From Clostridium sp. (GTDB lineage Bacteria > Bacillota > Clostridia > Clostridiales > Clostridiaceae), in assembly GCF_022482905.1 (NCBI RefSeq), contig NZ_JAKVOI010000001.1, forward strand, positions 3,225,958-3,289,957: 64,000 nucleotides of DNA. The letters run 5' to 3'. The position numbers were made by a program, and so were the translations under genes. The notes beneath the pieces were generated by a model that saw only the letters and a list, made by a program, of their open reading frames with translations, had not been told where the DNA came from and did not search any database. This document shows, piece after piece, positions 18,658-27,314 of the stretch. The stretch's first letter is position 1, and the number at the start of each line of letters is the position of its first letter.

Positions 18658-19048
18658 TTATAAAATTTTAAATTCTTCTCTTTGAGGCCAATATATTTTA
18701 AATTCAAGTTTTTCAATATCTCGTTGTTGTTTATAATTTACTCTGAGGTTGGAATTCTCTGGTATAGTTATACCTTTCTCAATTTTTAGAAATTGAGCTA
18801 TATTATTTGAATCTTTTAATGAGGATATCTTTTCACATATGCTATTCAATAGATTTTCAGATTTTCCTTTTTCATCTTCAGAAACTTGATAAAACTCATT
18901 TTTATTAATGTAATTGGTAGAATCACCTGTAGAAAGCCAATTGATTAAAGCATCTTTACTAAATCGCCATTACCTCCCAATCTTTCTTGCTGGAATATGT
19001 TCCTCAAAACTTACAAGCTTGTTCAACATTTAATATATTGCTATCCAA
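18658..19048 (-). pseudogene. Excisionase-type helix-turn-helix protein, multiply broken
   Basis: From TTG 19048 (GGGAGGTG site) the frame begins MDSNILNVEQACKF, the usual opening of MerR-like excisionase-family DNA-binding proteins. An early stop follows, and the middle of the HTH domain appears deleted. The frame resumes with EEHIPARKIGR, a TAA, then WRFSKDALINWLSTGDS and a C-terminal region to IYWPQREEFKIL. At least one deletion and two stops are present. Function lost. Confidence 0.6.
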
Positions 19049-19398
19049 AATAGCACCTCCCTTAATAATATTTATAATACTGATTAATATAAAAATCAAT
19101 ACATAAAAGTAAATAATAGTATTTTAACATTATTTAAATGTATTTTAACTGTATTAAGTGCTGCGTTAACATAGTCATAACTGTATTTTTAATTTGATTT
19201 TAATCTTATCTTTAGTTTTTTTAATTTACCTAATATAAAAATATTAATAAATAAAGAGATTATAGAGGGAGGAATAGAATTTTGATTAAAACAGAAAAAC
19301 TTGCAATGTTGAAATCAATAGAGTTATGAATGCAGCAGTATTTATTACAGCTCATTTACTAAAGGATATAGAAGTTCTTTAACGATTGGAGAAGAAAA
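19049..19398 (+). other. AT-rich gap upstream of the PepSY gene
   Basis: No intact gene is seen. A strong GGAGG site at about 19268 leads only into a short frame, so a gene may have been lost here. The motif ATTTTAATCTTA (19197-19208) recurs at 22548-22559 ahead of the PAP2 genes and could be a binding site of the neighbouring OmpR-type regulator. Confidence 0.3.
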
Positions 19399-19801
19399 AT
19401 GAAAAATATTTTTGTCGATTTAAAGGAATTCTGCAAAAAATATAAAAAGAGAATAATAGCTATTTCATCAATTAGTCTATTAACTGTGATAATTGTGGTA
19501 GGAGCAGTAGGGGGGGGATAATATATTCAAAGGCAAAAACGAATATAAAATATAGTCAGGAACAACTTCAACAAATTGCTTTAGGGAAAATACCTGGTAA
19601 GGTATTAAAGGTAGAAAAGGAGTTGAATTTTGAAGAAGCAACTTTTGAATACAAGTTTAATATTAAAGATAAAGAGAATATGCTTCAAGTAGTTAAGTTA
19701 GACTCTCAAAATGGTGTTATATTAGGAATAAATAATAAAAGTTCCGTAAAGGAAAATAAAGAAGGCCATGACAATGAGAGAGGTGGCCATGGCAAGAACT
19801 A
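19399..19801 (+). pseudogene. PepSY-domain membrane protein, frameshifted in a poly-G run
   Basis: ATG 19399 opens MKNIFVDLKEFCKKYKKR followed by one transmembrane helix (IIAISSISLLTVIIVVGAVGG). A run of eight G residues (19510-19517) then throws the frame into TAA. One more or two fewer G would continue into IIYSKAKTNIKYSQEQLQQIAL and a PepSY repeat (GKIPGKVLKVEKE...FEYKFNIKD, GVILGI), ending GGHGKN. PepSY membrane proteins often sit next to two-component systems, as here. The lesion could be phase variation, decay or a sequencing error in the homopolymer. Confidence 0.7.
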
Positions 19802-19869
19802 AGAAAATAGTATATATTGATATTATATAGTGGGCTAATAGCTCACTATTATTTTATGGAGGTGGTAAT

Positions 19870-20550
19870 GTGAATGACTATAAAATACTTTTAGTAGAAG
19901 ATGAAAGACAAATGGCAATGTTTATTGAAATGGAACTTACACATGAAGGATATAAAGTTGATGTAGCATATGATGGAAGGGAAGGATTAAAAAATTTAGA
20001 AAATAAAGAATACGATTTAATCCTTCTTGATGTTATGTTACCAGGCTTAAATGGAATTGAAGTCTGTAGAAGGATCAGACAATTTTCTTATGTGCCTATT
20101 ATAATGTTAACAGCTAAAAGTGACATACCTGATAAAGTATTGGGGCTTGATGCTGGAGCTAATGACTATTTAACGAAGCCTTTTGCAATAGAAGAATTAT
20201 TAGCAAGAATTAGGGTATACATGAGAAACAAAATATTAAAAAATAAACTTGATGAAATCAAAGTAAAAGATGTAGTCATGGATAATAAAACACATCAGGT
20301 ATGGAGAGCTGGTAAAGAAATAGGACTTACAAAAAAAGAATTTGACATTCTTGAAATGTTGCTAATCAATAAGAATATTGTACTTACAAGAGAACAATTA
20401 ATTGAAAAAGTATGGGGATATGATTATGTGGGAGATACAAATGTAGTAGACGTATTTATAAGATATTTAAGAAGTAAAATTGATGATGATTTTGAAGATA
20501 AGCTTATAAGTACAATAAGAGGTGTAGGATATGTTATTAAAGAAAATTAA
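19870..20550 (+). CDS. OmpR-family response regulator
   Basis: A 226-residue cytoplasmic regulator. The GTG start follows GGAGGTGGTAAT directly. The receiver domain has the acidic pair ED (11-12), the phosphoacceptor D54 (LLDVMLPGLNG) and K in LTKPFAIEEL. A winged-helix DNA-binding domain (about 130-225: LTKKEFDILEMLL, REQLIEKVWG, DVFIRYLRSKID, TIRGVGYVI) follows. Intact although its partner kinase is destroyed. The kinase start overlaps its last codons. Likely targets are nearby membrane genes (PepSY, PAP2). Confidence 0.93.
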   Translation: MNDYKILLVEDERQMAMFIEMELTHEGYKVDVAYDGREGLKNLENKEYDLILLDVMLPGLNGIEVCRRIRQFSYVPIIMLTAKSDIPDKVLGLDAGANDYLTKPFAIEELLARIRVYMRNKILKNKLDEIKVKDVVMDNKTHQVWRAGKEIGLTKKEFDILEMLLINKNIVLTREQLIEKVWGYDYVGDTNVVDVFIRYLRSKIDDDFEDKLISTIRGVGYVIKEN

Positions 20551-21218
20551 GAATACTTTCAATAATATGATAAATAGACTTCAAGGAGCATTTGACAGGC
20601 AAGTACAGTTTGTATCGGATGTATCCCATGAACTTAAAACTCCTATTGCAATTATTCAAGGATATGCTAATTTACTTGACAGGTTGGGAAAAGATGATAA
20701 AGAAGCTTTAGAGAAGTCAATTCATGCAATTAAATTAGAGTCGACTAATATGGCTAATTTGGTTGAGAGATTATTATTTATTGCTAAAGGTGATAGTGGA
20801 ATACAAAAAATAGAAAAAAAGAATTTTGGCTTAATGAGCTTATTTCTGAAGTAGTTAGAGAAAGTAAATTGATAGCCTCGAATCATATAATATCAAATGA
20901 TAGGAATGATACTGTTAGTATTATTGCCGATTACAAAATGATAAAGCAGATGTTGAGAATATTTATTGATAATAGTATTAAATTTTCACCAGGGCAGAGT
21001 ACAATAGATATAAGTTCAAAAATATATAATAATAAGATAAGGATAACTATAAGTGATAGGGGTATTGGGATACCCCAAAATGAAGTTGAAAAGATATTTG
21101 ACAGATTTTACATTGTTGATAAATCCAGGTCTAAAGAAAAGGGAGGAACAGGTCTTGGATTATCTATAGCAAAGTGGATTGTTGATATGCATCATGGGAC
21201 TGGAATGTCAACATTTTT

Positions 21219-22052
21219 CTAGACAACTTTTTTAAGGTTATTTAACTTAAATTGATATGGAGTTACATATCCAAGAGATGAATGAATTCTATGGTTATTG
21301 AACCAGTTAACATAATCTGCTAGCTGCCATTTCAACTCATCAAGTGATTCAAATACATTTCCACGTACAAATTCTGTTTTTATAATTTTAAATGTTGCTT
21401 CTGCAACTGCGTTATCATAAGGACATCCTTTCATACTAAGTGAACGTTTAATTTGAAAGGCCCTCATTGCCTCATCTATAATCTTATTTTTAAACTCATT
21501 ACCTCTATCTGTATGGAAAATTTCAATATTCCTTAGATTGCCATTTACTTTTGCAAAAGCTTTTCTTACTAATGCTGCATCTTTATGGTTCCCTGCACTG
21601 TAACCTATAATCTCACGGTTAAAAAGGTCAACAAGTATGCAGATATACTCCCATCTGTCTCTAACTCTGACATATGTAAGATCGCTTACTACAACATTCC
21701 TGTATGGTTGATTCCTAAATTCCCGTTTAACAAGATTATCTATTTTTGATTCATTGAATTTATCCACATGTGATTTGAACTTTAATTTTGTATAACTGGA
21801 TACAAGAGTATTTTGTTGCATTATTCTGCCTATTTTCCGCCTTGAAACTCTGTATCCTTTTTTCTGTAACTCAACCTTGATTTTTCGTGTTCCATAATTA
21901 TTCCGGCTTGAGTTAAATATGTCCTTAATCATAGATATAAGAGCATCTTCACTGTTTTTCTTTCTACTTTTATAGTAATAGGTACTTCTTGAAATCTGGA
22001 GGACTTTGCACATTGCTGATACAGAGTATTTGTGGGAATTCTTCCTTATCAC
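21219..22052 (-). CDS. IS3-family transposase OrfB, copy 2
   Basis: A 277-residue DDE transposase nearly identical to the copy at 8913-9746. The catalytic motifs are VVSDLTYVR, FHTDRGNEF and DNAVAEATFK. Arginines in DLFNREIIG and EAMRAFQIK are the residues usually seen in this family, so this copy looks the more canonical of the two. Confidence 0.93.
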   Translation of the reverse strand: MIRKNSHKYSVSAMCKVLQISRSTYYYKSRKKNSEDALISMIKDIFNSSRNNYGTRKIKVELQKKGYRVSRRKIGRIMQQNTLVSSYTKLKFKSHVDKFNESKIDNLVKREFRNQPYRNVVVSDLTYVRVRDRWEYICILVDLFNREIIGYSAGNHKDAALVRKAFAKVNGNLRNIEIFHTDRGNEFKNKIIDEAMRAFQIKRSLSMKGCPYDNAVAEATFKIIKTEFVRGNVFESLDELKWQLADYVNWFNNHRIHSSLGYVTPYQFKLNNLKKVV

Positions 22053-22054
22053 AT

Positions 22055-22351
22055 TTACTTTCGTCCCAAAATCAGCGCAGCTTGTTTTAAAATATCATTC
22101 TCCATCATAAGTTGTTTGTTCTTCCTGCGCAGTTCTATAAGTTCCTGTTCTTCCCTGCTTCGATTATCCTTTTCCTTAAATGACCCCGTATTTTCAGACT
22201 GCCTTATCCATCTACTCACCATTGATAATGATAGACTATATTCCCTGGCAATCTCACTTTTCATCTTACCATTATGATAAAGTTCTACTATTTGATTCTT
22301 AAATTCCGTTGTATAATTATGTCTCTTTTTTGTTTCCTTTTTTTCAGACAT
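22055..22351 (-). CDS. IS3-family transposase OrfA, copy 2
   Basis: A 98-residue helix-turn-helix plus coiled-coil protein identical in sequence to the OrfA of copy 1. OrfB follows two bases after its stop in the -1 frame. Confidence 0.93.
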   Translation of the reverse strand: MSEKKETKKRHNYTTEFKNQIVELYHNGKMKSEIAREYSLSLSMVSRWIRQSENTGSFKEKDNRSREEQELIELRRKNKQLMMENDILKQAALILGRK

Positions 22352-22705
22352 GATTAATTTCCCCTTTTCTATAATTATTTTATTATATCATGTTCCTAAA
22401 AAATGTTTTATTTATTGTAGCCTATCCAGACTATAGATGTAGAAAGTGAGGAAGGTAAATATACAAACATAACGGTTGCGTTGGATTTAGATAAATAAAG
22501 AAAATATAGGGCATTCCTTAAGGTAAATCTAAGTTTATTTTAATATAATTTTAATCTTAAGTATAGATAATTTATATCATATATTTATTATATTTTATTT
22601 ATCTGTTGTAACTGGAGATATTATTAATTGTCATTATAATAATATCCATTATTTCAGGAATAGTTGCATTTATTGAAGAAAAGAGAAATGGAGGTGATAG
22701 CGAAG

Positions 22706-23266
22706 ATGATATCATTAATACAGAATCTTGATAATTCTATTCTCGTATATATAAAGAATAATATGCATGGATATATAATGGATAAAGCTATGCTCATAAT
22801 AACCTCTTTAGGCAACGTAGGAATTATATGGGCTGTGATCTCCATCTTACTAATGAGTAATAAAAAATATAGAAACATAGGTTTTATGGCTTTAGGAGCT
22901 TTAATATTAAGTACGATTTTAGGGGAAGGAATATTGAAACATGTAGTTAAACGCATAAGACCGTCAGCAGATATACCAGCAGTTAATCTTCTGATTTCAA
23001 AACCTTTATCATATTCATTCCCGTCAGGACATACTACTTCTTCGTTTGCAGTTGCAGGAGTATTAGCAAAATATTTTAAACCATATTCAGTTGAGTTTTT
23101 CAGTTTGGCAACTTTGATAGCTTTTTCAAGATTGTATCTATATGTTCATTATCCTACAGATGTTTTAGCTGGTATAGTTTTAGGGTTAATTTGCAGTAAA
23201 ATGACTATTTATTTTTTCAATAGAATGAGTCAATCAAAGCAGTTAATATGTAAAAAAGGTGATTAG
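22706..23266 (+). CDS. PAP2-family membrane phosphatase
   Basis: A 186-residue protein starting at ATG 22706 behind an excellent GGAGGTGAT site (8 nt). About five hydrophobic helices carry the three PAP2 motifs: KHVVKRIRP, SFPSGHT and SRLYLYVHYPTD, which form a phosphohistidine active site facing outward. Relatives dephosphorylate undecaprenyl pyrophosphate or phosphatidylglycerol phosphate. It follows the two-component system and is tandem with a second paralogue. Function as a lipid phosphatase is well supported; the exact substrate is not. Confidence 0.88.
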   Translation: MISLIQNLDNSILVYIKNNMHGYIMDKAMLIITSLGNVGIIWAVISILLMSNKKYRNIGFMALGALILSTILGEGILKHVVKRIRPSADIPAVNLLISKPLSYSFPSGHTTSSFAVAGVLAKYFKPYSVEFFSLATLIAFSRLYLYVHYPTDVLAGIVLGLICSKMTIYFFNRMSQSKQLICKKGD

Positions 23267-23770
23267 ATGTATTTAAGTATTTTCAGAAGAATAAATATAT
23301 TTGATAATTATATTTTATTTGCTATTAAAAAATATATGCAAAATAAGTATTTAGATAAATTAATGCCTATAATAACAAGTATGGGAAATTTAGGAGCTAT
23401 TTGGATTATGATGGCTGTAGTTTTAATCTTAGATAAGCCATATAGATTAATTGGTAATATGGTAATACTTACAATAATAATAAGCACCATTGTTGGGGAA
23501 GGAATAGTAAAACATATAGTGAGGCGAGTTAGACCATGTAATAATGAAAATAATGTTAGTCTCTTGATTTCGAAGCCAATATCATATTCATTTCCCTCTG
23601 GACATACTGTATCATCTTTTGCTGTTGCTGAAGTGCTATCCATGTATTTTAGTCAATATAAGCTGATATTTATAGGTATAGCATTTTTAATAGCTTTATC
23701 GAGGCTATATCTATATGTTCATTATCCAACAGATGTTATAAGGAATCATAATTGGAATACTTTGTTCTAA
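23267..23770 (+). pseudogene. Second PAP2-family phosphatase, 3' frameshift
   Basis: The ATG follows the first PAP2 stop without a gap. The protein is a paralogue of its neighbour with the motifs KHIVRRVRP, SFPSGHT and SRLYLYVHYPTD intact. After PTDVI the frame shifts: a 2-base loss (ATAAGGA where ATAGCAGGA is expected) yields RNHNWNTLF-stop, while the other frame continues GIIIGILCSKLIF, which is the missing last helix. The catalytic residues remain, so some activity is conceivable, but the fold is truncated. Confidence 0.75.
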
Positions 23771-23795
23771 GTTAATCTTTATAATTTTACGAGGA

Positions 23796-23826
23796 GGATA
23801 TTTAGCAAAGTTTGATATCCTTTTTT
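23796..23826 (+). terminator. Terminator after the PAP2 genes
   Basis: A GGATAT...ATATCC stem (23796-23801 with 23815-23820) is followed by TTTTTT. Confidence 0.6.
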
Positions 23827-24087
23827 GCTCATTTATCTTGTAATACTTTTATTCCAGCACTATTTATAGATATTATTTTGATTAAATTCTGTTTCAAGAT
23901 TAAGTTGTGTTTGAAAACTAAATATTGCACAGAAGCTGAGTTTTAGTTAAAATATAATAAAAAAACTTGTGAGATTGTAAATATGGCACAAAAGTTCATC
24001 AACATAGGGCCGATGATATATTGCTTTGAGATATATCATAGTTCCTTTTGTTTATGAAAAATCAACGTTTGTAGGAGTATAATTTTT
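23827..24087. other. Leader of the MerR gene with one hairpin
   Basis: No gene is visible. A hairpin (TGATATAT 24014-24021 with ATATATCA 24031-24038) followed by TTCCTTTTG lies 50 bp before the MerR gene and may be a weak terminator or attenuator. The rest is AT-rich. Confidence 0.35.
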
Positions 24088-24909
24088 ATGAAAGACAGAA
24101 TATCGATAACAGATTTAGCAAGACTTAGAAATGTAACTACTGAAACTCTAAGACATTATGATAGAATAGGACTTTTCAAACCAATATATGTTGATCCGAG
24201 AACCAATTATAGATATTATTCTATTTTGCAGTACGAAAAACTCGGCACGATAAAAGAACTACGCCAACTCGGAATGTCACTTAAGGAAATAAAAGAATAT
24301 TTCGATAACAGAAGTGCAAATAAATCACTTTCAATATTGAAGAAAAGACATATAGAACTGAAAGATAGAATAAGAAATCTCAGTGTATTGGAAAAGAATA
24401 TATCGGAGAAAATTGAGTTTTTAGAATCTGTAATTAAAGAGTCAAATACAGATGAAGTTGTACTGAAAAAATTCCCGGATAGAAAGATAATTACCTTTGG
24501 CAGGGTAGTTAAGAATAAAATTGACTTAAGTTATGAATTTCTTGAGCTCGAAAATAGTCTTCAGGAGATTTCACCTATTTTGGCAAGTAATAGACTGGGA
24601 TTTATAATACCTGAGAAGAATATTCAATCCTTGAATGACATGAATTCAAATAGAGTATTTGTATTTTCAAAGGGTAAATCAAAAATTGATGAAAGCTGTA
24701 TTAAAACTGTAGAGGGAGGAACTTATGCCTGTATATATAACATTGGAAAGCCATGGCATAGAGAAAAAAGTATAAATAAATTAATCGAATTTATTAAAAA
24801 TGAAGGATTTGTGATATCTGGAGATGCACTTCGGGTTGCACAAATTGATATAACAGTGACTGATATTCTAGATGAAGAGTGCTTTGAAATACAAATTCCA
24901 GTTAGATAA
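24088..24909 (+). CDS. MerR-family regulator with effector-binding (BltR/GyrI-like) domain
   Basis: A 273-residue regulator. Residues 1-70 are a MerR winged helix (ISITDLARLRNVTTETLRHYDRIGLFKP, YRYYSILQYEKLGTIKELRQLGMSLKEIKEYF). Residues 75-120 form a coiled-coil dimerisation helix, and the rest resembles a GyrI-like ligand pocket, as in multidrug-sensing BltR/BmrR. The following operon begins with a promoter of classic MerR architecture (19-bp spacer holding a palindrome), so this protein probably controls it. The ligand is unknown; the target operon suggests an amidino or amino compound. Confidence 0.9.
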   Translation: MKDRISITDLARLRNVTTETLRHYDRIGLFKPIYVDPRTNYRYYSILQYEKLGTIKELRQLGMSLKEIKEYFDNRSANKSLSILKKRHIELKDRIRNLSVLEKNISEKIEFLESVIKESNTDEVVLKKFPDRKIITFGRVVKNKIDLSYEFLELENSLQEISPILASNRLGFIIPEKNIQSLNDMNSNRVFVFSKGKSKIDESCIKTVEGGTYACIYNIGKPWHREKSINKLIEFIKNEGFVISGDALRVAQIDITVTDILDEECFEIQIPVR

Positions 24910-24943
24910 CCTATTGATATGAAAATATTGATAGGTTATTTTT
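24906..24943 (+). terminator. Terminator after the MerR gene
   Basis: ATAACCTAT (24906-24914) pairs with ATAGGTTAT (24931-24939), followed by a T run. Confidence 0.65.
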
Positions 24944-24954
24944 GATTATTAATA

Positions 24955-24985
24955 TTGACATTTGTGTAACACAAAAGTTTATAAT
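24955..24985 (+). promoter_or_regulatory. MerR-type promoter with palindromic operator in a 19-bp spacer
   Basis: A consensus -35 TTGACA (24955-24960) and -10 TATAAT (24980-24985) are 19 bp apart, too long for good basal activity. The spacer opens with a 15-bp palindrome TTTGTGT-A-ACACAAA (24961-24975). MerR regulators bind exactly such operators and twist the DNA to activate. The MerR gene lies immediately upstream. Confidence 0.75.
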
Positions 24986-25017
24986 TATAACAAATATTTT
25001 TAAGGGAGGTGTGAAAA

Positions 25018-26334
25018 TTGGAAAATAACATTTATCAAGATATAAAGTTGATTTCGCAGGAATTAAAGTCGGAGGTTGTGTCATTTGCCCGGAAGTTGAT
25101 TCAAACTCCAAGTATCAGCGGATCAGAATATGAGCTGAGCTGTATCCTGCTGGACGAAATGAAAAAACTTGGTTATGATGAATATTTTAGAGATGATCAG
25201 GGCAATATTGTGGGTATTATAAATGGAGAAGAGGATGGACCGACTATAATGTACAATTCCCACATGGATCATGTTGGTGAAGGGAATCTTGAAAACTGGA
25301 GAGGATATGATCCCTATGGTGGGAAAATTGACATATGTGAAGTAGATGACAGTGACGGGACAAAAAAAGAAATGACTGAGTGCATCCATGGTAGAGGCGC
25401 CTCTGATGTAAAGGGAGGAGAGGCGTCCCAGGTTTATGCAGGAGGAGTACTTGTAAGATTAAAAAAGATGGGATATAAATTTAAAGGAAAATTCATGTTT
25501 ACAGGTGTTGTTATGGAAGAACCTGCAGAAATGGTTGGAATGAAACATCTCATAGAAAAAACACTTCCATCCCGTGGTTTGACTTATGATGCCATGATTA
25601 CATCAGAGGCTTCTTCATTAAAAATATATTGTGGGCATAGGGGTAGAGTTGAAATACTTGTTACCGTCTATGGCAGGACTTGTCATGGCAGTACGCCCTG
25701 GTCCGGAATAAATGCTATATATAAAGCAATACCACTGATATGTATGATCAAAGATGATCTTTCAAAATCACTTCCAGAGGATGAGAAACTTGGCAGGGCA
25801 TCAATATCACTTAATATAATAGAATGCAGCCCGGGAGCTCTTTCTATTGTACCGGATAAGTGCATGCTCTCTATCGACAGACATCTCATACCTGGTGAAA
25901 CTCCAAATATGGCATTAAAACAAATTCAATCGTTAATTGATGAAATATCGTCAAATGATGCAGGATTCAAAGCAGATGCTGTAATAAAATCATCACTTGA
26001 AAAATCATATACAGGAGTAGAATATGAAGTGCCTAAAATAATGGAACCATGGAAAATTTCACAGGGCCATGGATTTGTAAAATCTGCTGCAGCTGCAATT
26101 GAATCGGTTGGGCAGAAAGTAAAGTATGGCTATTGGTATTTTGGAACGGATGCGAGTAAAACTGCTGGCATCGATAAGAAACCCACTATTGGATATTCAC
26201 CTATGCAGGAACAGTATGCACATAGTCCGTATGATAAAGTGAGGATTGACTATATTGTAAAATCCATTGCAGGGAATACTGCTATTTTTATAAAGGCTTC
26301 GGAAGGTGATTCTGAAATATTTAAATTATTATAA
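25018..26334 (+). CDS. M20-family metallohydrolase (YgeY-like)
   Basis: A 438-residue zinc-dependent amidohydrolase/peptidase of the ArgE-DapE-ACY1 family. The TTG start follows AGGGAGGTG. Metal ligands are visible in NSHMDHVGEG (His and Asp), in GRGASDVKGG and in VVMEEPAEMVG; the dimerisation domain holds YCGHRGRVEI and CHGSTPWSG. The details resemble the YgeY family, found in selenium-linked purine/diaminopropionate clusters. The neighbouring amidinotransferase-family gene and exporter suggest processing of a guanidino or N-acyl amino-acid substrate. Family strong, YgeY assignment moderate, substrate unknown. Confidence 0.8.
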   Translation: MENNIYQDIKLISQELKSEVVSFARKLIQTPSISGSEYELSCILLDEMKKLGYDEYFRDDQGNIVGIINGEEDGPTIMYNSHMDHVGEGNLENWRGYDPYGGKIDICEVDDSDGTKKEMTECIHGRGASDVKGGEASQVYAGGVLVRLKKMGYKFKGKFMFTGVVMEEPAEMVGMKHLIEKTLPSRGLTYDAMITSEASSLKIYCGHRGRVEILVTVYGRTCHGSTPWSGINAIYKAIPLICMIKDDLSKSLPEDEKLGRASISLNIIECSPGALSIVPDKCMLSIDRHLIPGETPNMALKQIQSLIDEISSNDAGFKADAVIKSSLEKSYTGVEYEVPKIMEPWKISQGHGFVKSAAAAIESVGQKVKYGYWYFGTDASKTAGIDKKPTIGYSPMQEQYAHSPYDKVRIDYIVKSIAGNTAIFIKASEGDSEIFKLL

Positions 26335-26364
26335 TCGATTGTCCATTGTAAGGAGGAAATGGTT

Positions 26365-27230
26365 GTGAAAAAAACTTATGTTAAAAAAACTTATGTTAAA
26401 AACTCAACTGGAGTTTTAAAGAAAGTATTATTGTGTCCACCCACATATTTTGAATTTGAACCAATTAACGTGATAACTGAGGACTGGCTTGACAAGGGGG
26501 AAATATCGGATAAAAAAGCTTGCTTGAGAGAACATGCTGAATTAGTACAGGCTTATAAAGAAAATGGAGTAGAAGTTGTAATGATGGAACCTGATCCAGA
26601 TTTACCCTATGAGGTCTTTTCAAGGGATTTTGGAGGATGTGTATCTGAAGGATTTATAATGGGAAGGTTCAGAGAACCTGTACGTCAGGGAGAAACTGCC
26701 AGATATGAAGCGAAGATGAAGGAACTTGGAATACCATGTGTTGCAAGATGTACATCAGGTGCATATGAAGGAGGGGATTTTTGGTTCCTCGATGATTATA
26801 CATTAGCGCATGGAGTTATAGCAAGGACTGATTTTGATGGTGCCGAAAATGTAAGAAGGCAGTTAAATGAATTGGGATATGAAATGATTATCGTACCTGC
26901 CTTAAGGCAGAATCTTCATCTCGATATGTGTTTCAATATAGTTGCTGAAAAAACAGCTGTAGTATGTAAGCAAGCACTACCTTATAATTTTTTAAAATGC
27001 TTGAAAAGAGAAGATTTACATTAATAGATGTACCACAGGAGGGAGTATTCAGACATTATTGTAATCTTCAAGCTCTTGGAAATGATAGGGTAATAAGTTT
27101 TAAAAATAATAAAAGGGTAAATGAACAGCTTGAAGCTCTTGGAATAAAAACTGTGAAGCTTGATCTCGTTGAGATACTTAAAGGTGGAGGTGGACCACAC
27201 TGTATGACATTTCCATTGGAAAGAAAATAG
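26365..27230 (+). pseudogene. DDAH/amidinotransferase-family protein, single-base frameshift
   Basis: Arginine-deiminase superfamily enzymes act on guanidino groups through a Cys-His pair. I prefer GTG 26365 as start (8 nt from AGGAGG) over ATG 26359, which is only 2 nt from it. The first frame carries VFSRDFGG, EGGDFWFL and LHLDMCFN, then ends LKCLKREDLH-stop at 27024. The -1/+1 frame overlapping from 26997 continues MLEKRRFTLIDVPQ to the active-site cysteine in GGGGPHCMTFPLER. One missing A in the TTTTTTAAAATGC run (26985-26998) explains the break. Without repair the catalytic Cys is lost. Codons 3-11 contain a 15-bp tandem duplication (KTYVKKTYVK). Confidence 0.8.
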
Positions 27231-27314
27231 ATATTCTATAATGAACATAAATGTGATATTATTATAAAATACAATAAAAATCTATTTAATTTTCAATGAA
27301 AGGGAATATATATT

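Larger units (their letters stand above)
21201..22428 (-). mobile_element. IS3-family (IS150-like) insertion sequence, copy 2
   Basis: A 1228-bp copy inverted relative to copy 1; it lacks 2 bp (AACAACTTTTTT versus AACATTTTTT) in the left leader. It is flanked by a 3-bp target duplication GAC (21198-21200 and 22429-22431). Removing the IS and one GAC restores the histidine kinase reading HHGTIDVES exactly, so this insertion is a simple, probably recent event. Confidence 0.95.
20531..22498 (+). pseudogene. Sensor histidine kinase, deleted, frameshifted and IS-interrupted
   Basis: The frame opens MLLKKIKNTFNN, joining a kinase start directly to the HAMP end (FNNMINRLQGAFDRQ), so the sensor and membrane part is deleted. 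The phosphoacceptor is H33 in VSHELKTP. A one-base loss in a T run near 20825 shifts the frame (FGLMSLFLK-stop instead of FWLNELISEV). The ATP-binding lobe (DNSIKFSPG, GIGIPQNEVEKIFDRFY, GGTGLGLSIAK) then runs to HHGT, where IS copy 2 is inserted. After the IS the frame resumes TIDVESEEGKYTNITVALD. Three independent lesions make it nonfunctional. Confidence 0.88.

Noticed and set aside
19196-22559. ATTTTAATCTTA motif as a proven response-regulator site
   Set aside because: Two copies of an AT-rich 12-mer in this genome are weak evidence; mentioned only as a possibility.
22570-22725. Short hydrophobic frame (ILLIVIIIISIISGIVAFIEEKRNGG) before the first PAP2 gene
   Set aside because: It has no good start or ribosome site and overlaps the PAP2 start in another frame; may be a remnant of a membrane protein but cannot be supported.
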